DNA from: Roseovarius sp. THAF9
GTDB taxonomy: Bacteria; Pseudomonadota; Alphaproteobacteria; Rhodobacterales; Rhodobacteraceae
DNA: 64,000 bases
Direction of reading: 5' to 3'
Assembly: GCF_009363715.1 (NCBI RefSeq)
Contig: NZ_CP045404.1
Span: 2,138,001-2,202,000 of the forward strand
Positions within the stretch are counted from its first letter, which is position 1. The number at the start of each line of letters is the position of its first letter. The translations under genes and the position numbers were made by a program. The notes beneath the pieces were generated by a model, which saw only the letters and a program-made list of their open reading frames with translations, searched no databases and was not told where the DNA came from. Shown piece by piece: positions 24,931 to 35,320 of this stretch.

Positions 24931-26550
24931 TCAGGCCTCGCCGCCGTCGCGCAAAAGCTTCCAGTTTATGGCATCGAGCAACGCCTCGAACGACGCGTCG
25001 ACGATGTTGGCCGACACGCCCACGGTGGACCAGCGCCGCCCCTGCCCGTCCTCGCTATCGATGATGACGCGGGTGACGGCCTCGGTGCCGCCCTGGGTGA
25101 TGCGCACCTTGAAGTCCACCAGCCGCATGTCGGCGATGGCGTCCTGGTAGCGGCCGAGATCCTTGGCCAGCGCCTGGGCGAGGGCGTTCACCGGGCCACG
25201 GTCGGTGCCGGTCTCGTCCATCGACTCGCTGACCGACAGTTTCTTCTCGCCGTCGACCTTGACCACCACGACGGCCTCGGACAGGGAGACCATCTTGTTG
25301 TACTTGTTCTTGCGGCGCTCGACCGTGACCTTGTAGCGCTTGACCTCGAAGAACTCGGGCAGAATGCCCAGTTCGCGGCGGGCGACCAGCTCGAAACTGG
25401 CCTGCGCCATGTCGTAGGTGTAGCCGCGGTTTTCGCGGGTCTTGACCTCTTCGAGGATGCGCGGGAGCGCGAGGTTGTCCTTTTCGATCTCCAGCCCGGC
25501 CTCGGCAAGGCGGTTGCGCAGGTTGGACTGGCCCGCCTGGTTGGACATCGGGATGATGCGGGCGTTGCCCACGGTGGCCGGGTCGATATGCTCGTAGGTG
25601 GTCGGATCCTTGACGATGGCGCTGGCGTGCAGGCCCGCCTTGTGGGCGAAGGCGGAGGCGCCCACGTAGGCGGATTGCTTCATCGGGACGCGGTTGAGGA
25701 TTTCGTCCAGCTGGCGCGAGGCCATGGTGATGCCTTCCAACGCCTCGGGCGTCACGCCTGTCTGATAGCGGCTGGCATAGGGTTCTTTCAGCAGGAGCGT
25801 GGGGATCAGGGACGTGAGGTTGGCGTTGCCGCAGCGTTCGCCAAGGCCGTTGAGTGTGCCCTGGATCTGGCGGGCGCCTGCATCCACGGCGGCGAGACTG
25901 CCCGCGACGGCGTTCTCGGTGTCGTTATGGGTGTGGATGCCCAAGTGATCGCCGGGGATGCCGGCGGCGATGACGTCCGAGATCACGTCGGCGATGCGAT
26001 GGGGCAGCGTGCCGCCATTTGTGTCGCACAGCACGACCCAGCGGGCGCCCGCGTCATGCGCCGCCTTCAGGCAGTCGAGCGTGTAGGCGGGATCACGGGC
26101 GTAGCCGTCGAAGAAATGCTCGGCGTCGAAGAGCGCTTCGCGGCCCTGTTTGACGAGATGGGCGATGGAGGCGGAGATGTTTTCGAGGTTCTCGTCAGGC
26201 GTGATGCCCAGCGCTGTTTCCACGTGGAAGATATTGGTCTTGCCGACGAGGCAGATCGAGGCGGTGCCGGCGTTCATGACCGCCGCAAGAACGTCGTCGT
26301 TTTCCGCCGAGCGCCCGGCCCGCTTGGTCATGCCGAAGGCGGTGAGGCGGGCACGTGTGTCGGGGGCGGCGTCGAAAAAGGCGCTGTCGGTGGGATTGGC
26401 CCCGGGCCAGCCGCCTTCGATGTAGTCGACGCCCAGTTGGTCGAGCGTGGTGGAGATGGCCTGTTTCTCGGCGGTGGAGAATTGCACGCCCTGGGTTTGC
26501 TGGCCGTCGCGGAGCGTGGTGTCGTAGAGGCTGAGCCGGGTCTTGGTCAT
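24931..26550 (-). CDS. cimA: Citramalate synthase
   Basis: A 539-residue enzyme condensing pyruvate and acetyl-CoA to (R)-citramalate, the threonine-independent entry to isoleucine. LYDTTLRDGQQTQGVQFS gives the catalytic Arg-Asp and first metal ligand; DTNGGTLPH and GIHTHNDTENAVAG (HxH) complete the DRE-TIM barrel. The C-terminal LeuA dimer domain (~400-520) is the isoleucine-sensing part. QGTLNGLGERCGNANLTSLIP fits citramalate rather than isopropylmalate synthase as I recall these families. Start ATG 26550 follows GGGAAAGAACC. Confidence 0.9.
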   Translation of the reverse strand: MTKTRLSLYDTTLRDGQQTQGVQFSTAEKQAISTTLDQLGVDYIEGGWPGANPTDSAFFDAAPDTRARLTAFGMTKRAGRSAENDDVLAAVMNAGTASICLVGKTNIFHVETALGITPDENLENISASIAHLVKQGREALFDAEHFFDGYARDPAYTLDCLKAAHDAGARWVVLCDTNGGTLPHRIADVISDVIAAGIPGDHLGIHTHNDTENAVAGSLAAVDAGARQIQGTLNGLGERCGNANLTSLIPTLLLKEPYASRYQTGVTPEALEGITMASRQLDEILNRVPMKQSAYVGASAFAHKAGLHASAIVKDPTTYEHIDPATVGNARIIPMSNQAGQSNLRNRLAEAGLEIEKDNLALPRILEEVKTRENRGYTYDMAQASFELVARRELGILPEFFEVKRYKVTVERRKNKYNKMVSLSEAVVVVKVDGEKKLSVSESMDETGTDRGPVNALAQALAKDLGRYQDAIADMRLVDFKVRITQGGTEAVTRVIIDSEDGQGRRWSTVGVSANIVDASFEALLDAINWKLLRDGGEA

Positions 26551-26698
26551 TGGTTCTTTCCCTTGGAGGGAAGGGCCGCGCCGGACCCTGGGAGGGCATG
26601 TGCCTGGCTCGAGCGGTGCGAGACGGCGCAATCAAGTCGAACACGGGTTCGGCGCGTGACGTAGGCGAAGCGCCCTCCCGGGGGGAGGGTCGGGCGCG

Positions 26699-26717
26699 GC
26701 CCGGCCTGAGGCCGGGC
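26699..26717. terminator. GC hairpin downstream of cysS
   Basis: GCCCGGCC-TGA-GGCCGGGC, a perfect 8-bp stem located 21 bp beyond the cysS stop on the minus strand. No clear T run follows, so termination may be weak. Confidence 0.45.
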
Positions 26718-26737
26718 GAAACAGAAGGAGAGGAGGA

Positions 26738-28108
<1,371 letters not shown>

Positions 28109-28507
28109 GGCGTCCTCGCGCGCGTGGTCCCGCGGCGGGCTTAGCAACTAACATTCAAGGATGGAATAGAAGACCGGCCCGCCTGACGATGTCAGCGGGT
28201 AATGCAGCAAATGATGATGCAGGGTATGGTCATATCGCGGATCATTAACCGCGGCACCCGGCATGGTCAAGCGCGATGGGACAAGCCGACGACCCTGTGC
28301 GGACGCGGCAAAACGTGGCTTTTGCCGCACCATCGGCTGCACTGCGTACTGATACCCATACGCCACAGTGCTGCCTGTTGATGTACCGGAAGTCATGTAA
28401 AGCACGAAAATGCATCGTTTATCTGGTAGTAGATTGTCCCAACGGGCCGAAAGCGCCGCAGAGCGCGAACAATAATCGGTCAATGAGGCAGCGAGCGAAC
28501 CCTTATT
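28109..28507. other. AT-richer intergenic region with no convincing gene
   Basis: About 400 bp between cysS and the TolC-like gene, clearly less GC-rich than its surroundings. It contains the cysS promoter region (minus) and the leader of the TolC-like gene (plus). Open frames on both strands (for example 28148-28483 minus) lack ribosome sites and show no recognisable protein. It may be a remnant of the insertion that brought the efflux gene. Confidence 0.5.
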
Positions 28508-29884
28508 ATGCGGGTAACGTCATCTATTTTAGCGGGCTTGTTTTTGACCGCCTGCTCGGTCGGACCTGAGTATCGACCTCCTTCGACCGATCTTCCGGAT
28601 CGCTATTCCCTTCTTGCGCCGGTTACGAAGGCCGGCACCAGCGACCTTGAGTGGTGGCGTGACTTCAACGATCCGGTTCTGGATCGGCTGGTCGCGCGCG
28701 CGCAGGCCGACAACATCAGCATTGCCCAGGCCCGTGAACGGGTGGCGGAAGCACAGGCGGAGGCGCGACGCGCCGGTGTCCTTCTGTCGGGGGATGCCAC
28801 TGCGACAGTCCGCGACAACAGTCGTGGATCAGACACAGCGTCTGCCGGACTGTCGGCGGAATACAATCTGGCCGGCAGAGCTGAATGGGCCGGTCGCGCC
28901 GCAAGCCAGCGCCTCGACGCGGCCGAGATCGGCGTGGAAGAGGCCCGGCGCCTGCTTCTGGCGGAGCTGGGATCCGCTTATATCGAGCTACGATTCCTGC
29001 AGGAAAGCCTGACATACCGGAATCAGGACATGGCCTCTCGCCGCAGAACTCTGCGCGATCTCAACACAAAGTTGAAAGTTGGCGAGGCAACACGGTTGGA
29101 TACGCTGCGCGCACGAGCGCTGGTTCTGGAGACTAAGGCCGACATCCCGCAGGTCGGCGCGCGTATCGTGCAGCAGCGCAACAGGATCTCGACCTTGCTA
29201 GGCGTTCCGGTCGGCAGCCTGGGCATTGATTTAAGCTATACAGGCGCGCAACCGCGCCCTATCGGAGCAACGCAACCCGGCGTGCCTGCGGACCTGCTGC
29301 GGGCGCGGCCGGATATCCGCATCGCCGAACGTCAATATGCCGCCGCCGTATCCGATCTGGGTGTGGCCGAGGCCTCGCGCTATCCCAGCCTGTCGCTGTC
29401 GGGTGCCATCACGGCCCCGTTGAGTGGCGGGTCCTCGACCGAAAGTCTGGCCGTGGGTCTGGTCCTGCCCGTCTTTGACCAGCCGGGGCTGGCCGCCTCG
29501 GCCGATTCCGCAGAATCGCGGGCGCGGCAGGCCTATCTTCAATGGCTCCGCACTGTGCTGCAGGCCGTGGAAGAGGTGGAGAACGAGCTTGCCGCGCTTC
29601 GGGCCGCCCGCCAAGCGGTGGCCGCCTCGCGTCAACTGGTTGCGCTGAACCGGGAGGCATTGTCCGTTTCTCGGGACCTTCTCACTCAGGGTGGAGACGC
29701 CACTGTTCTGGACGTTATCGACCGGGAACGCTCGCTCTCGGCTGCGCGGGCGACGCTTGCGGCGAATTTGCGTGACCTGGCGCTGGCCCATGTCAACCTG
29801 CGCACGGCCCTCGGGATCGGGCATTCGGACCCGGTCGTGACCAACACAAATGCAGCGCCACCCACGGGAAACAACGCGGGCTGA
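28508..29884 (+). CDS. TolC-like efflux outer-membrane lipoprotein (NodT family)
   Basis: A 458-residue outer-membrane channel of RND-type tripartite pumps. The lipoprotein signal is ILAGLFLTACS with the lipid-bearing Cys at residue 16, then SVGPEYRPP as in NodT/OprM. Two OEP repeats follow, each with long alpha-helical hairpins, including the conserved GVPADLLRARPDIRIAERQ (~260) and GLVLPVFDQPG. The periplasmic and inner-membrane pump partners are not next to it, so it must work with components encoded elsewhere or be left over. The ribosome site is weak (GAGCGA). Composition before it differs from the neighbourhood. Confidence 0.9.
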   Translation: MRVTSSILAGLFLTACSVGPEYRPPSTDLPDRYSLLAPVTKAGTSDLEWWRDFNDPVLDRLVARAQADNISIAQARERVAEAQAEARRAGVLLSGDATATVRDNSRGSDTASAGLSAEYNLAGRAEWAGRAASQRLDAAEIGVEEARRLLLAELGSAYIELRFLQESLTYRNQDMASRRRTLRDLNTKLKVGEATRLDTLRARALVLETKADIPQVGARIVQQRNRISTLLGVPVGSLGIDLSYTGAQPRPIGATQPGVPADLLRARPDIRIAERQYAAAVSDLGVAEASRYPSLSLSGAITAPLSGGSSTESLAVGLVLPVFDQPGLAASADSAESRARQAYLQWLRTVLQAVEEVENELAALRAARQAVAASRQLVALNREALSVSRDLLTQGGDATVLDVIDRERSLSAARATLAANLRDLALAHVNLRTALGIGHSDPVVTNTNAAPPTGNNAG

Positions 29885-30007
29885 CCATAGGCACGTAGAC
29901 GTTTTCTCTTTCTCGTGTCGCCCCATGCGCGTGATCTGACGCGCCGGTCTGCTTGACAGCCCCCTGCCCTGTCGGCCATGTGGCCCCAACTGAACAGGGG
30001 AGCCGGC

Positions 30008-31189
30008 ATGGAATTGTCGAAGCGGATTATGGGGCTGACGGGCGGCGGCTCGGACGGCTGGGATGTCTATTACAAGGCCAAGGACATGATCGACGCGGGC
30101 GAGGATGTCGCCATGCTGACGATCGGCGAGCACGATATCGGCACCGATGACAGCATTCTTGACGCCATGCACGCCGCAACGCAGGCCGGGCATGTGGGCT
30201 ATTCCATGTTCAACGGCAACCTGAACCTGCGCGAGGCGGTGGCGGACCGGGTGACGGCGCGAACGGGCGTGCCGACGACGCCGGACAACGTGCTGGTGGT
30301 TCCGGGCGGTCAGGCGGGATTGTTCGCCGCACACCACGCCGCTTGTGACGAGGGCGACCGGGCGCTTTATATCGACCCGTTCTATGCCACCTACCCCGGC
30401 ACGATCCGGGCCGTGGGCGCGCGGGACGTGGCGGTGGCCGCGCGGCCCGAGCGGATGTTCCAGCCCGACCCGCTTGATATCGCCGCCAAGGCGGAGGGCG
30501 CGAAGAGCCTGTTGATCAACACGCCGAACAACCCCACCGGCGCGGTCTATGGCCGCGAGACCCTGGAGGGTATCGCAAAGGTCTGCCGAGATCACGATAT
30601 GTGGCTGATCTCGGACGAGGTTTATGACACGCAGCTTTGGGAGGGCGATCATGTCAGCCCCCGGATGCTGGACGGGATGGCGGAGCGCACAATGGTGATC
30701 GGCTCGCTGTCGAAAAGCCACGCGATGACCGGCAGCCGGATCGGCTGGGTCGTGGGGCCGGAGGAGGCGATCCTGCACATGGGCAACCTGTCGACCCACA
30801 CGACCTACGGCGTGGCGGGCTTCGTGCAGGAGGCGGCCTGTTACGCGCTTGGGAAAGGCGCGGATTTCGAGGCAGAGGTGGCGGCCCCCTTCCGTCGGCG
30901 GCGTGACCTGGTGCTGGGGCTGCTGGACGGCCAGGACGTTGTGCGCCCGATCCCGGCGCAGGGCGCGATGTTCGTGATGCTGGACGTGCGGGCGACGGGG
31001 CTGTCGGGCGAGGCGTTTGCCGCGGCGCTGCTGGACCGGCACAAGGTGGCGGTGATGCCGGGCGAAAGTTTCGGGAAAGCCGCCGCGGGTCATGTGCGCG
31101 TGGCATTGACCGTGCCGGACGACCGGTTGGAACAGGCGCTGGCGCGGCTGGTGGATATGGCGGCGGAACTGGCTGGCGTGGCGGCTTGA
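30008..31189 (+). CDS. Class I/II pyridoxal-phosphate aminotransferase
   Basis: A 393-residue fold-type I aminotransferase. The cofactor Lys lies in GSLSKSHAMTGSRIGW; INTPNNPTGAVY holds the Asn that contacts PLP, and ISDEVYDTQLW the conserved Asp. AspC/arginine--pyruvate-like members share this pattern; the amino donor is not known. ATG 30008 is used for its AGGGGAG site; the upstream TTG at 29978 is not needed. It stands as a single gene, followed by a palindromic repeat. Confidence 0.9.
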   Translation: MELSKRIMGLTGGGSDGWDVYYKAKDMIDAGEDVAMLTIGEHDIGTDDSILDAMHAATQAGHVGYSMFNGNLNLREAVADRVTARTGVPTTPDNVLVVPGGQAGLFAAHHAACDEGDRALYIDPFYATYPGTIRAVGARDVAVAARPERMFQPDPLDIAAKAEGAKSLLINTPNNPTGAVYGRETLEGIAKVCRDHDMWLISDEVYDTQLWEGDHVSPRMLDGMAERTMVIGSLSKSHAMTGSRIGWVVGPEEAILHMGNLSTHTTYGVAGFVQEAACYALGKGADFEAEVAAPFRRRRDLVLGLLDGQDVVRPIPAQGAMFVMLDVRATGLSGEAFAAALLDRHKVAVMPGESFGKAAAGHVRVALTVPDDRLEQALARLVDMAAELAGVAA

Positions 31190-31204
31190 TGCGCATGGCG
31201 TGAG

Positions 31205-31225
31205 GTCCCGGGTCAGGCCCGGGAC
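31205..31225. repeat. GTCCCGGG...CCCGGGAC repeat
   Basis: GTCCCGGG-TCAGG-CCCGGGAC. Copies or variants occur at 33519, 54314, 57241, 57277 and 59085, all intergenic. This small mobile-looking palindrome family is common in alphaproteobacterial genomes. Confidence 0.8.
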
Positions 31226-31348
31226 GGGTGGTTCTTGAGCTGCTGCGCTTCGCTCTGCTCAACGCGTCTCTGCGACCGCCGGTCGCGTCGAAACCCCTGC
31301 GCTGCATCACAAATTCTTGTGGTACACTAGGCAATCAGGAGGAAAGAG

Positions 31349-31432
31349 ATGTTCAAGGGACTGGGACTGTCGATGGCGCTTATCCTTGGAGGCATGGTCG
31401 GTCTGCCGGCCGCGATCCTGGCGGCGCTGTAA
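31349..31432 (+). CDS. 27-residue hydrophobic miniprotein
   Basis: A very short gene: AGGAGGAAAGAG directly before ATG 31349, then 27 codons and TAA. The product begins MFKGLGLSMALILGG and ends AAILAAL, one membrane-spanning helix with a single Lys near the N-terminus. A perfect hairpin with five T follows at 31454, so the whole unit (about 150 bp) looks like a separate small transcript. A possible -10 box (TACACT) lies at about 31323-31328. Function unknown; candidates are a regulator of a membrane complex or the toxin of a type I system, but I see no antisense RNA gene. Confidence 0.6.
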   Translation: MFKGLGLSMALILGGMVGLPAAILAAL

Positions 31433-31453
31433 GAGACCACACGCGACATGGAG

Positions 31454-31479
31454 GCCCGCGGCACGCCCGCGGGCTTTTT
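31454..31479 (+). terminator. Intrinsic terminator of miniprotein gene
   Basis: GCCCGCGG-CACGC-CCGCGGGC followed by TTTTT: a textbook rho-independent terminator 21 bp past the miniprotein stop. Confidence 0.9.
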
Positions 31480-31762
31480 ACGTTCGCTGCCCTGCGGCGT
31501 AAGATTATGTCGTTTTTGGACCATGCGTCGCTTTCAGGACAGATCGGACGCGGGCGCGCGGCCTTAGATTGACCATTGGGTCCGGCAATGCGGTCAAGCG
31601 CATGCGGGCTGGCGATGGAGGGCCGCGCATGGCGCAGCGCTGCAAGATAACGCGGGTGGTCCGCACCATCGGGGCGGACCGCGGGCGGGCCGCGCGGGGG
31701 CGGCCGGGCCGGGGCTGAGACACGGCTCCCCCTGCTCTTTCCCTTTACCCAAGGACCCCGAC
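31480..31762 (+). other. Structured leader region of mttB-like gene
   Basis: No gene seen. It has a spaced inverted repeat TTGACC (31569-31574) / GGTCAA (31592-31597) and a 7-bp hairpin GGTCCGC / GCGGACC (31658-31680), then GC-rich runs up to the AAGGA ribosome site. I could not fit a known riboswitch. Confidence 0.4.
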
Positions 31763-33301
31763 ATGAACAATCTTTCCCCCCGCCGTACCGGAGGCCGCGC
31801 CGCGCGCCGTGCCAGCCGGGCCGCCCCGCTCGACGCCACCATCCGCCCGGTCCGCGCCGGTATGGAGGGCGGCACGCTGAAGGTGCTGACCGACGTGCAA
31901 ATCCTGCGCATCCACGACGCGGCGCTCGATGCGCTGGAACGCATCGGGCTGGCGGGCGCGCCGCCGAGCGGGATCGCCTATCTGACCGGCGCGGGGGCCG
32001 TGCTGGGCGACGACGGGCGCCTCCGCTTTCCGCGGGCACTGGTGGAGGAGACCATCGCGCGGGCCAACCGAAAGATCACGCTGCACAGCCGCGACGGGGT
32101 CAACGACCTGCACCTTGGCGGGACCCGGGTGCACTACGGCACCGCCGGTGCGGCGGTGAACATGGTGGATGTGCACGGGCGGAAATACCGCGAAAGCACG
32201 TTGCAGGATTTGCACGATGCCGCGCGGATCGTCGATGTGCTGGACAACGTGCATTTCTGCCAGCGGCCGATGGTGGCGCGGGATATCACCGACAACCTGG
32301 AGATGGAGCTGAACACCGTTTATGCCTGCACCACGGGCACGACGAAGCATGTGGGTACGTCCTTTACCGAGCCGCATCACGTGGGTCCGGCGCTGGAAAT
32401 GCTCTACATGATCGCGGGCGGCGAGGAGGAATTTCGCACGCGGCCTTTCATCAGCAATTCCAATTGCTTCGTGGTCCCGCCGATGCGGTTCGCCACCGAG
32501 TCCTGCGAGGTGATGGAGCGGTGCATTCAAGGCGGGATGCCGGTGCTGCTGCTGTCGGCCGGGATGGCGGGGGCCACGGCGCCGTCGACCATCGCGGGGG
32601 CGATCGTGCAGGCGACGGCAGAATGCTTAGCCGGGCTGGTTTACGTGAATGCGGTGAAGCCGGGGCATCCGGCGATCTTCGGCACCTGGCCATTCGGGCT
32701 GGACTTGCGGACCGGCGCGATGTCGATCGGCTCGGGCGAGCAGGCTTTGCTGAGTGCGGGCTGCGCGCAGATGCACCAATTCTACGGTGTGCCCGGCGGG
32801 GCGGCGGGCGGTGCCTCGGATTCCAAGCTGCCCGACATGCAGGCCGGGTGGGAACAGATGTGTTCGAACGTGATGGCCGGGCTGGCCGGCGTGAACATCG
32901 TCTACGAGGCGGCGGGGATGCACGCGTCCCTGCTGGGGTTCTGTCACGAGAGCCTGATCCTGAGCGACGACCTGATTGGTCAGGCACTGCGCTGCGTGCG
33001 CGGGATCGAGGTGGATGACGAGACGCTGGCGCTGGACCAGATGGAGGCGGTCTGTGTCGGTGGGCCGGGGCACTACCTTGGGACCGAAGCGACGCTGGCG
33101 CGGATGCAGCGGGATCATTGCTACCCCACACTGGGGGACAGGTCGTCGCCCAAGGAGTGGCTGGAGTTGGGCAAGCCGGACCTTGTGGAGAAGGCCGTGG
33201 CGCGGAAGGAGGAGATCCTGGGGCGGCCTTCCGCGGCGCGGCTAAACCCGATGCTGGATGCGGAGATACGGAAGAAGTTCGCGATCCATTTGAAGGGGTA
33301 G
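31763..33301 (+). CDS. Trimethylamine methyltransferase (MttB) family protein
   Basis: A 512-residue TIM-barrel corrinoid-protein methyltransferase. MttB-family features include GTAGAAVNMVDVHGRKYRES, GMAGATAPSTIAGAIVQATAE, FGTWPFGLDLRTGAMSIGSG and QFYGVPGGAAGGASDSKLPD. It has no in-frame amber codon and so is a non-pyrrolysine member; characterised relatives demethylate glycine betaine, carnitine or similar quaternary amines. The corrinoid protein partner is not adjacent. The N-terminus is Arg-rich. Roseobacter genomes hold several such genes, and the substrate here is unknown. Ribosome site AAGGA before ATG 31763. Confidence 0.88.
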   Translation: MNNLSPRRTGGRAARRASRAAPLDATIRPVRAGMEGGTLKVLTDVQILRIHDAALDALERIGLAGAPPSGIAYLTGAGAVLGDDGRLRFPRALVEETIARANRKITLHSRDGVNDLHLGGTRVHYGTAGAAVNMVDVHGRKYRESTLQDLHDAARIVDVLDNVHFCQRPMVARDITDNLEMELNTVYACTTGTTKHVGTSFTEPHHVGPALEMLYMIAGGEEEFRTRPFISNSNCFVVPPMRFATESCEVMERCIQGGMPVLLLSAGMAGATAPSTIAGAIVQATAECLAGLVYVNAVKPGHPAIFGTWPFGLDLRTGAMSIGSGEQALLSAGCAQMHQFYGVPGGAAGGASDSKLPDMQAGWEQMCSNVMAGLAGVNIVYEAAGMHASLLGFCHESLILSDDLIGQALRCVRGIEVDDETLALDQMEAVCVGGPGHYLGTEATLARMQRDHCYPTLGDRSSPKEWLELGKPDLVEKAVARKEEILGRPSAARLNPMLDAEIRKKFAIHLKG

Positions 33302-33407
33302 AGGCCGCGCGATGGCCAGACCGCGGGATGGCGATCTGACGGCTTTTCAGCTCGCTTTATGGCAGCCACATCCGCGAGACTTCTGATCGAAGTGCTATCG
33401 GCAGCCA

Positions 33408-33436
33408 ATCGCCAGCCCGGGGGGCGGTCTGGCGAT
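33408..33436. repeat. ATCGCCAG...CTGGCGAT hairpin repeat
   Basis: Perfect 8-base arms around a GC-rich loop in the gap between mttB and the acyl-CoA dehydrogenase gene (33302-33566). A variant with one mismatch lies at 57439. Nothing coding is seen in this gap. Confidence 0.6.
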
Positions 33437-33518
33437 CGCGCGGCGGCGCAGCGTGCTGCGCCTTGATTCCGCGCGGGGCGTTTTGAGCGAGTGTTGCCCT
33501 GAGATTTCACGGCGGGAG

Positions 33519-33539
33519 GTCCCGGATCAGGCCAGGGAC
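33519..33539. repeat. GTCCCGG-type repeat, degenerate copy
   Basis: GTCCCGGATCAGGCCAGGGAC, a copy of the family at 31205 with mismatched arms. Confidence 0.65.
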
Positions 33540-33566
33540 GGGTGGTATGCTGTGCCGCGCGACGTA

Positions 33567-35183
33567 CTATAACCGCGACAGGATTGTGTCGGTGTCGACA
33601 GCGCCGATGGCACCGGTGGTGCGGCCCCGTTCCCCGGCCAGCCGCGTGGCCACGTAGGCTTCGGCCACCGGCGCAGGCGCGTGGCGGATGAGCACCGAGG
33701 CGGTCAGCAGCGTGGCGAGGCTTTCGACATACCACCGCGCCTGCGCCTCGTCCGGCAGGCGGGGGAAACGGGTAATGTGGGCGTTGAGCGCCGCGTCATA
33801 GCGCCAGTATTGCCCGGCAACCGCCCCCAACTCACGGCTGAGCACCTCGCCCGACAGAGGCACCTTGCGCAGGGTGCGCAGGATGTCGAGGCAGATGACG
33901 TTACCCGACCCTTCCCAGATCGAGTTGAGCGGCGCCTCGCGGTAGAGGAGCGGCAGGGGAGTGTCCTCGACATAGCCCATGCCGCCCATCGACTCCATCG
34001 CCTCGTAGACCACGTTCGGACACAGCTTGTTGCCCATGTACTTGGCCAGCGCGACGGCGACGCGGGAAAAGGCGCGGGCCTCGTCGGTGTCGCGGTCGAA
34101 CTGCGCCGCCACGAAAATCCCCAGCGCCAGGGTGCCTTCCCAGTCGAGCGCGAGGTCCGCCAGCACCGACTGCATCAGCGGCTGGTCGATCAGCGTCTTC
34201 TGGAACGCGGTGCGATGGCGGGCCCAGTGGGCGGCGTGGCTCAGGGCCGCGCGCATCAGGCCCGCGGGGGCCATGGCGGTGTCGAGGCGGGTGTGGTGCA
34301 CCATCTCGACGATGGTCTTCACGCCCTCGCCTTCCGCGCCCAGCCGGTAGGCTGTGGCGTCGGCATATTCGATCTCGGCCGAAGCATTTGCGCGGTTGCC
34401 CAGCTTGTCCTTGAGCCGCTGGATGTGGATCGTATTGCGCTGCCCTTCCAGCCAGCGGGGCACGAGAAAACAGGTGAGGCCGCCCGGCGCCTGCGCCAGA
34501 GTCAGGAAGCCGTCGGACATGGGCGCGGAGCAGAACCACTTGTGGCCGCGCAGCACGTAGGCGTCGCCATCGGGCGCGGCGCGGGTGGTGTTGGCGCGCA
34601 CGTCCGAGCCGCCCTGTTTCTCGGTCATGGCCATGCCGAGCGTCGCGCCGGGCTTGCGCGCCAGCGGTTTTGGCGCGGGATCGTAGGCGCGGCTCAGGAG
34701 CTTGGGCGCCCAGGTGTCGAAGAGCGCGGTGTCGGCCTGTAGCGCGGGCACTGCGGCGTAGGTCATGGTCATGGGGCAGCACACGCCCGGCTCGACCTGG
34801 GAAGTGAGGTAGACCATCGCGGCATGGGTGGCGTGGCCGCCCGCCGCCCCTTCCCATGCGATGGCGGCATAGCCGGCGCTGATGCCTGTGCGCATGAGGT
34901 CGTGATAAGCGGGGTGAAAGCGCAGCTCGTCGAGCCTGCGGCCGCCGGCGTCGAAGAGCAGCAGTTCGGGCGGGTTGCGGTTGGCCGCACGGCCGGCCTC
35001 GGCCATGGCGGCGGTGCCGATGGTTTCACCGTAAGCCGCGAGATGCGCGATGTCCGCCCCCGCCGCCCCGGCATGGTCGGCCAGCGCCGGATCGGCGGCA
35101 TAAAGATCCACGTCGCCACGGGCCGCGGGCTGATTGGTCACGTCATGGGTGAGCAGCGCGGCATCGGGGGGCAGTTGTGGCAT
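33567..35183 (-). CDS. AidB-like acyl-CoA dehydrogenase
   Basis: A 538-residue flavoprotein of the acyl-CoA dehydrogenase superfamily. An AidB-type N-terminal domain (residues 1-160) precedes GMAMTEKQGGSDVRANTTRA, the flavin-contacting motif, then KWFCSAPMSD and the C-terminal SIWEGSGNVICLDILR. AidB-like proteins include isovaleryl-CoA-like enzymes and the alkylation-response protein that binds DNA. ATG 35183 follows AAGGAGAG. No beta-oxidation gene is adjacent, so the substrate remains open. Confidence 0.88.
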   Translation of the reverse strand: MPQLPPDAALLTHDVTNQPAARGDVDLYAADPALADHAGAAGADIAHLAAYGETIGTAAMAEAGRAANRNPPELLLFDAGGRRLDELRFHPAYHDLMRTGISAGYAAIAWEGAAGGHATHAAMVYLTSQVEPGVCCPMTMTYAAVPALQADTALFDTWAPKLLSRAYDPAPKPLARKPGATLGMAMTEKQGGSDVRANTTRAAPDGDAYVLRGHKWFCSAPMSDGFLTLAQAPGGLTCFLVPRWLEGQRNTIHIQRLKDKLGNRANASAEIEYADATAYRLGAEGEGVKTIVEMVHHTRLDTAMAPAGLMRAALSHAAHWARHRTAFQKTLIDQPLMQSVLADLALDWEGTLALGIFVAAQFDRDTDEARAFSRVAVALAKYMGNKLCPNVVYEAMESMGGMGYVEDTPLPLLYREAPLNSIWEGSGNVICLDILRTLRKVPLSGEVLSRELGAVAGQYWRYDAALNAHITRFPRLPDEAQARWYVESLATLLTASVLIRHAPAPVAEAYVATRLAGERGRTTGAIGAVDTDTILSRL

Positions 35184-35320
35184 GAATGACTCTCCTTGAG
35201 GACGAGTAGTAGCCTTTAAGCGGATTGATGTGAAAGGGGATTCACAAAGCGAATCGCCTGTGTCATTGTGTGCGGGCACCGCCCGAAAAGAGGCGGGCAG
35301 CATAGGCAGAAAGAGCAGTC

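Noticed and set aside
24310..26664. 784-codon plus-strand open frame
   Set aside because: Antisense to cimA and the methyltransferase, both of which have clear catalytic motifs; high GC makes long shadow frames.
28148..28483. 111-codon minus-strand ORF in the gap before the TolC-like gene
   Set aside because: No ribosome site, no protein pattern, odd composition; kept only as gap description.
29231..31093. 620-codon minus-strand open frame
   Set aside because: Antisense to the TolC-like gene and the aminotransferase gene, crossing their boundary; composition typical of a shadow.
31580..31762. Cobalamin, TPP or glycine riboswitch before the MttB-like gene
   Set aside because: A CTGAGA-like string occurs near 31715, but the remaining conserved blocks of TPP, cobalamin and glycine riboswitches are missing.
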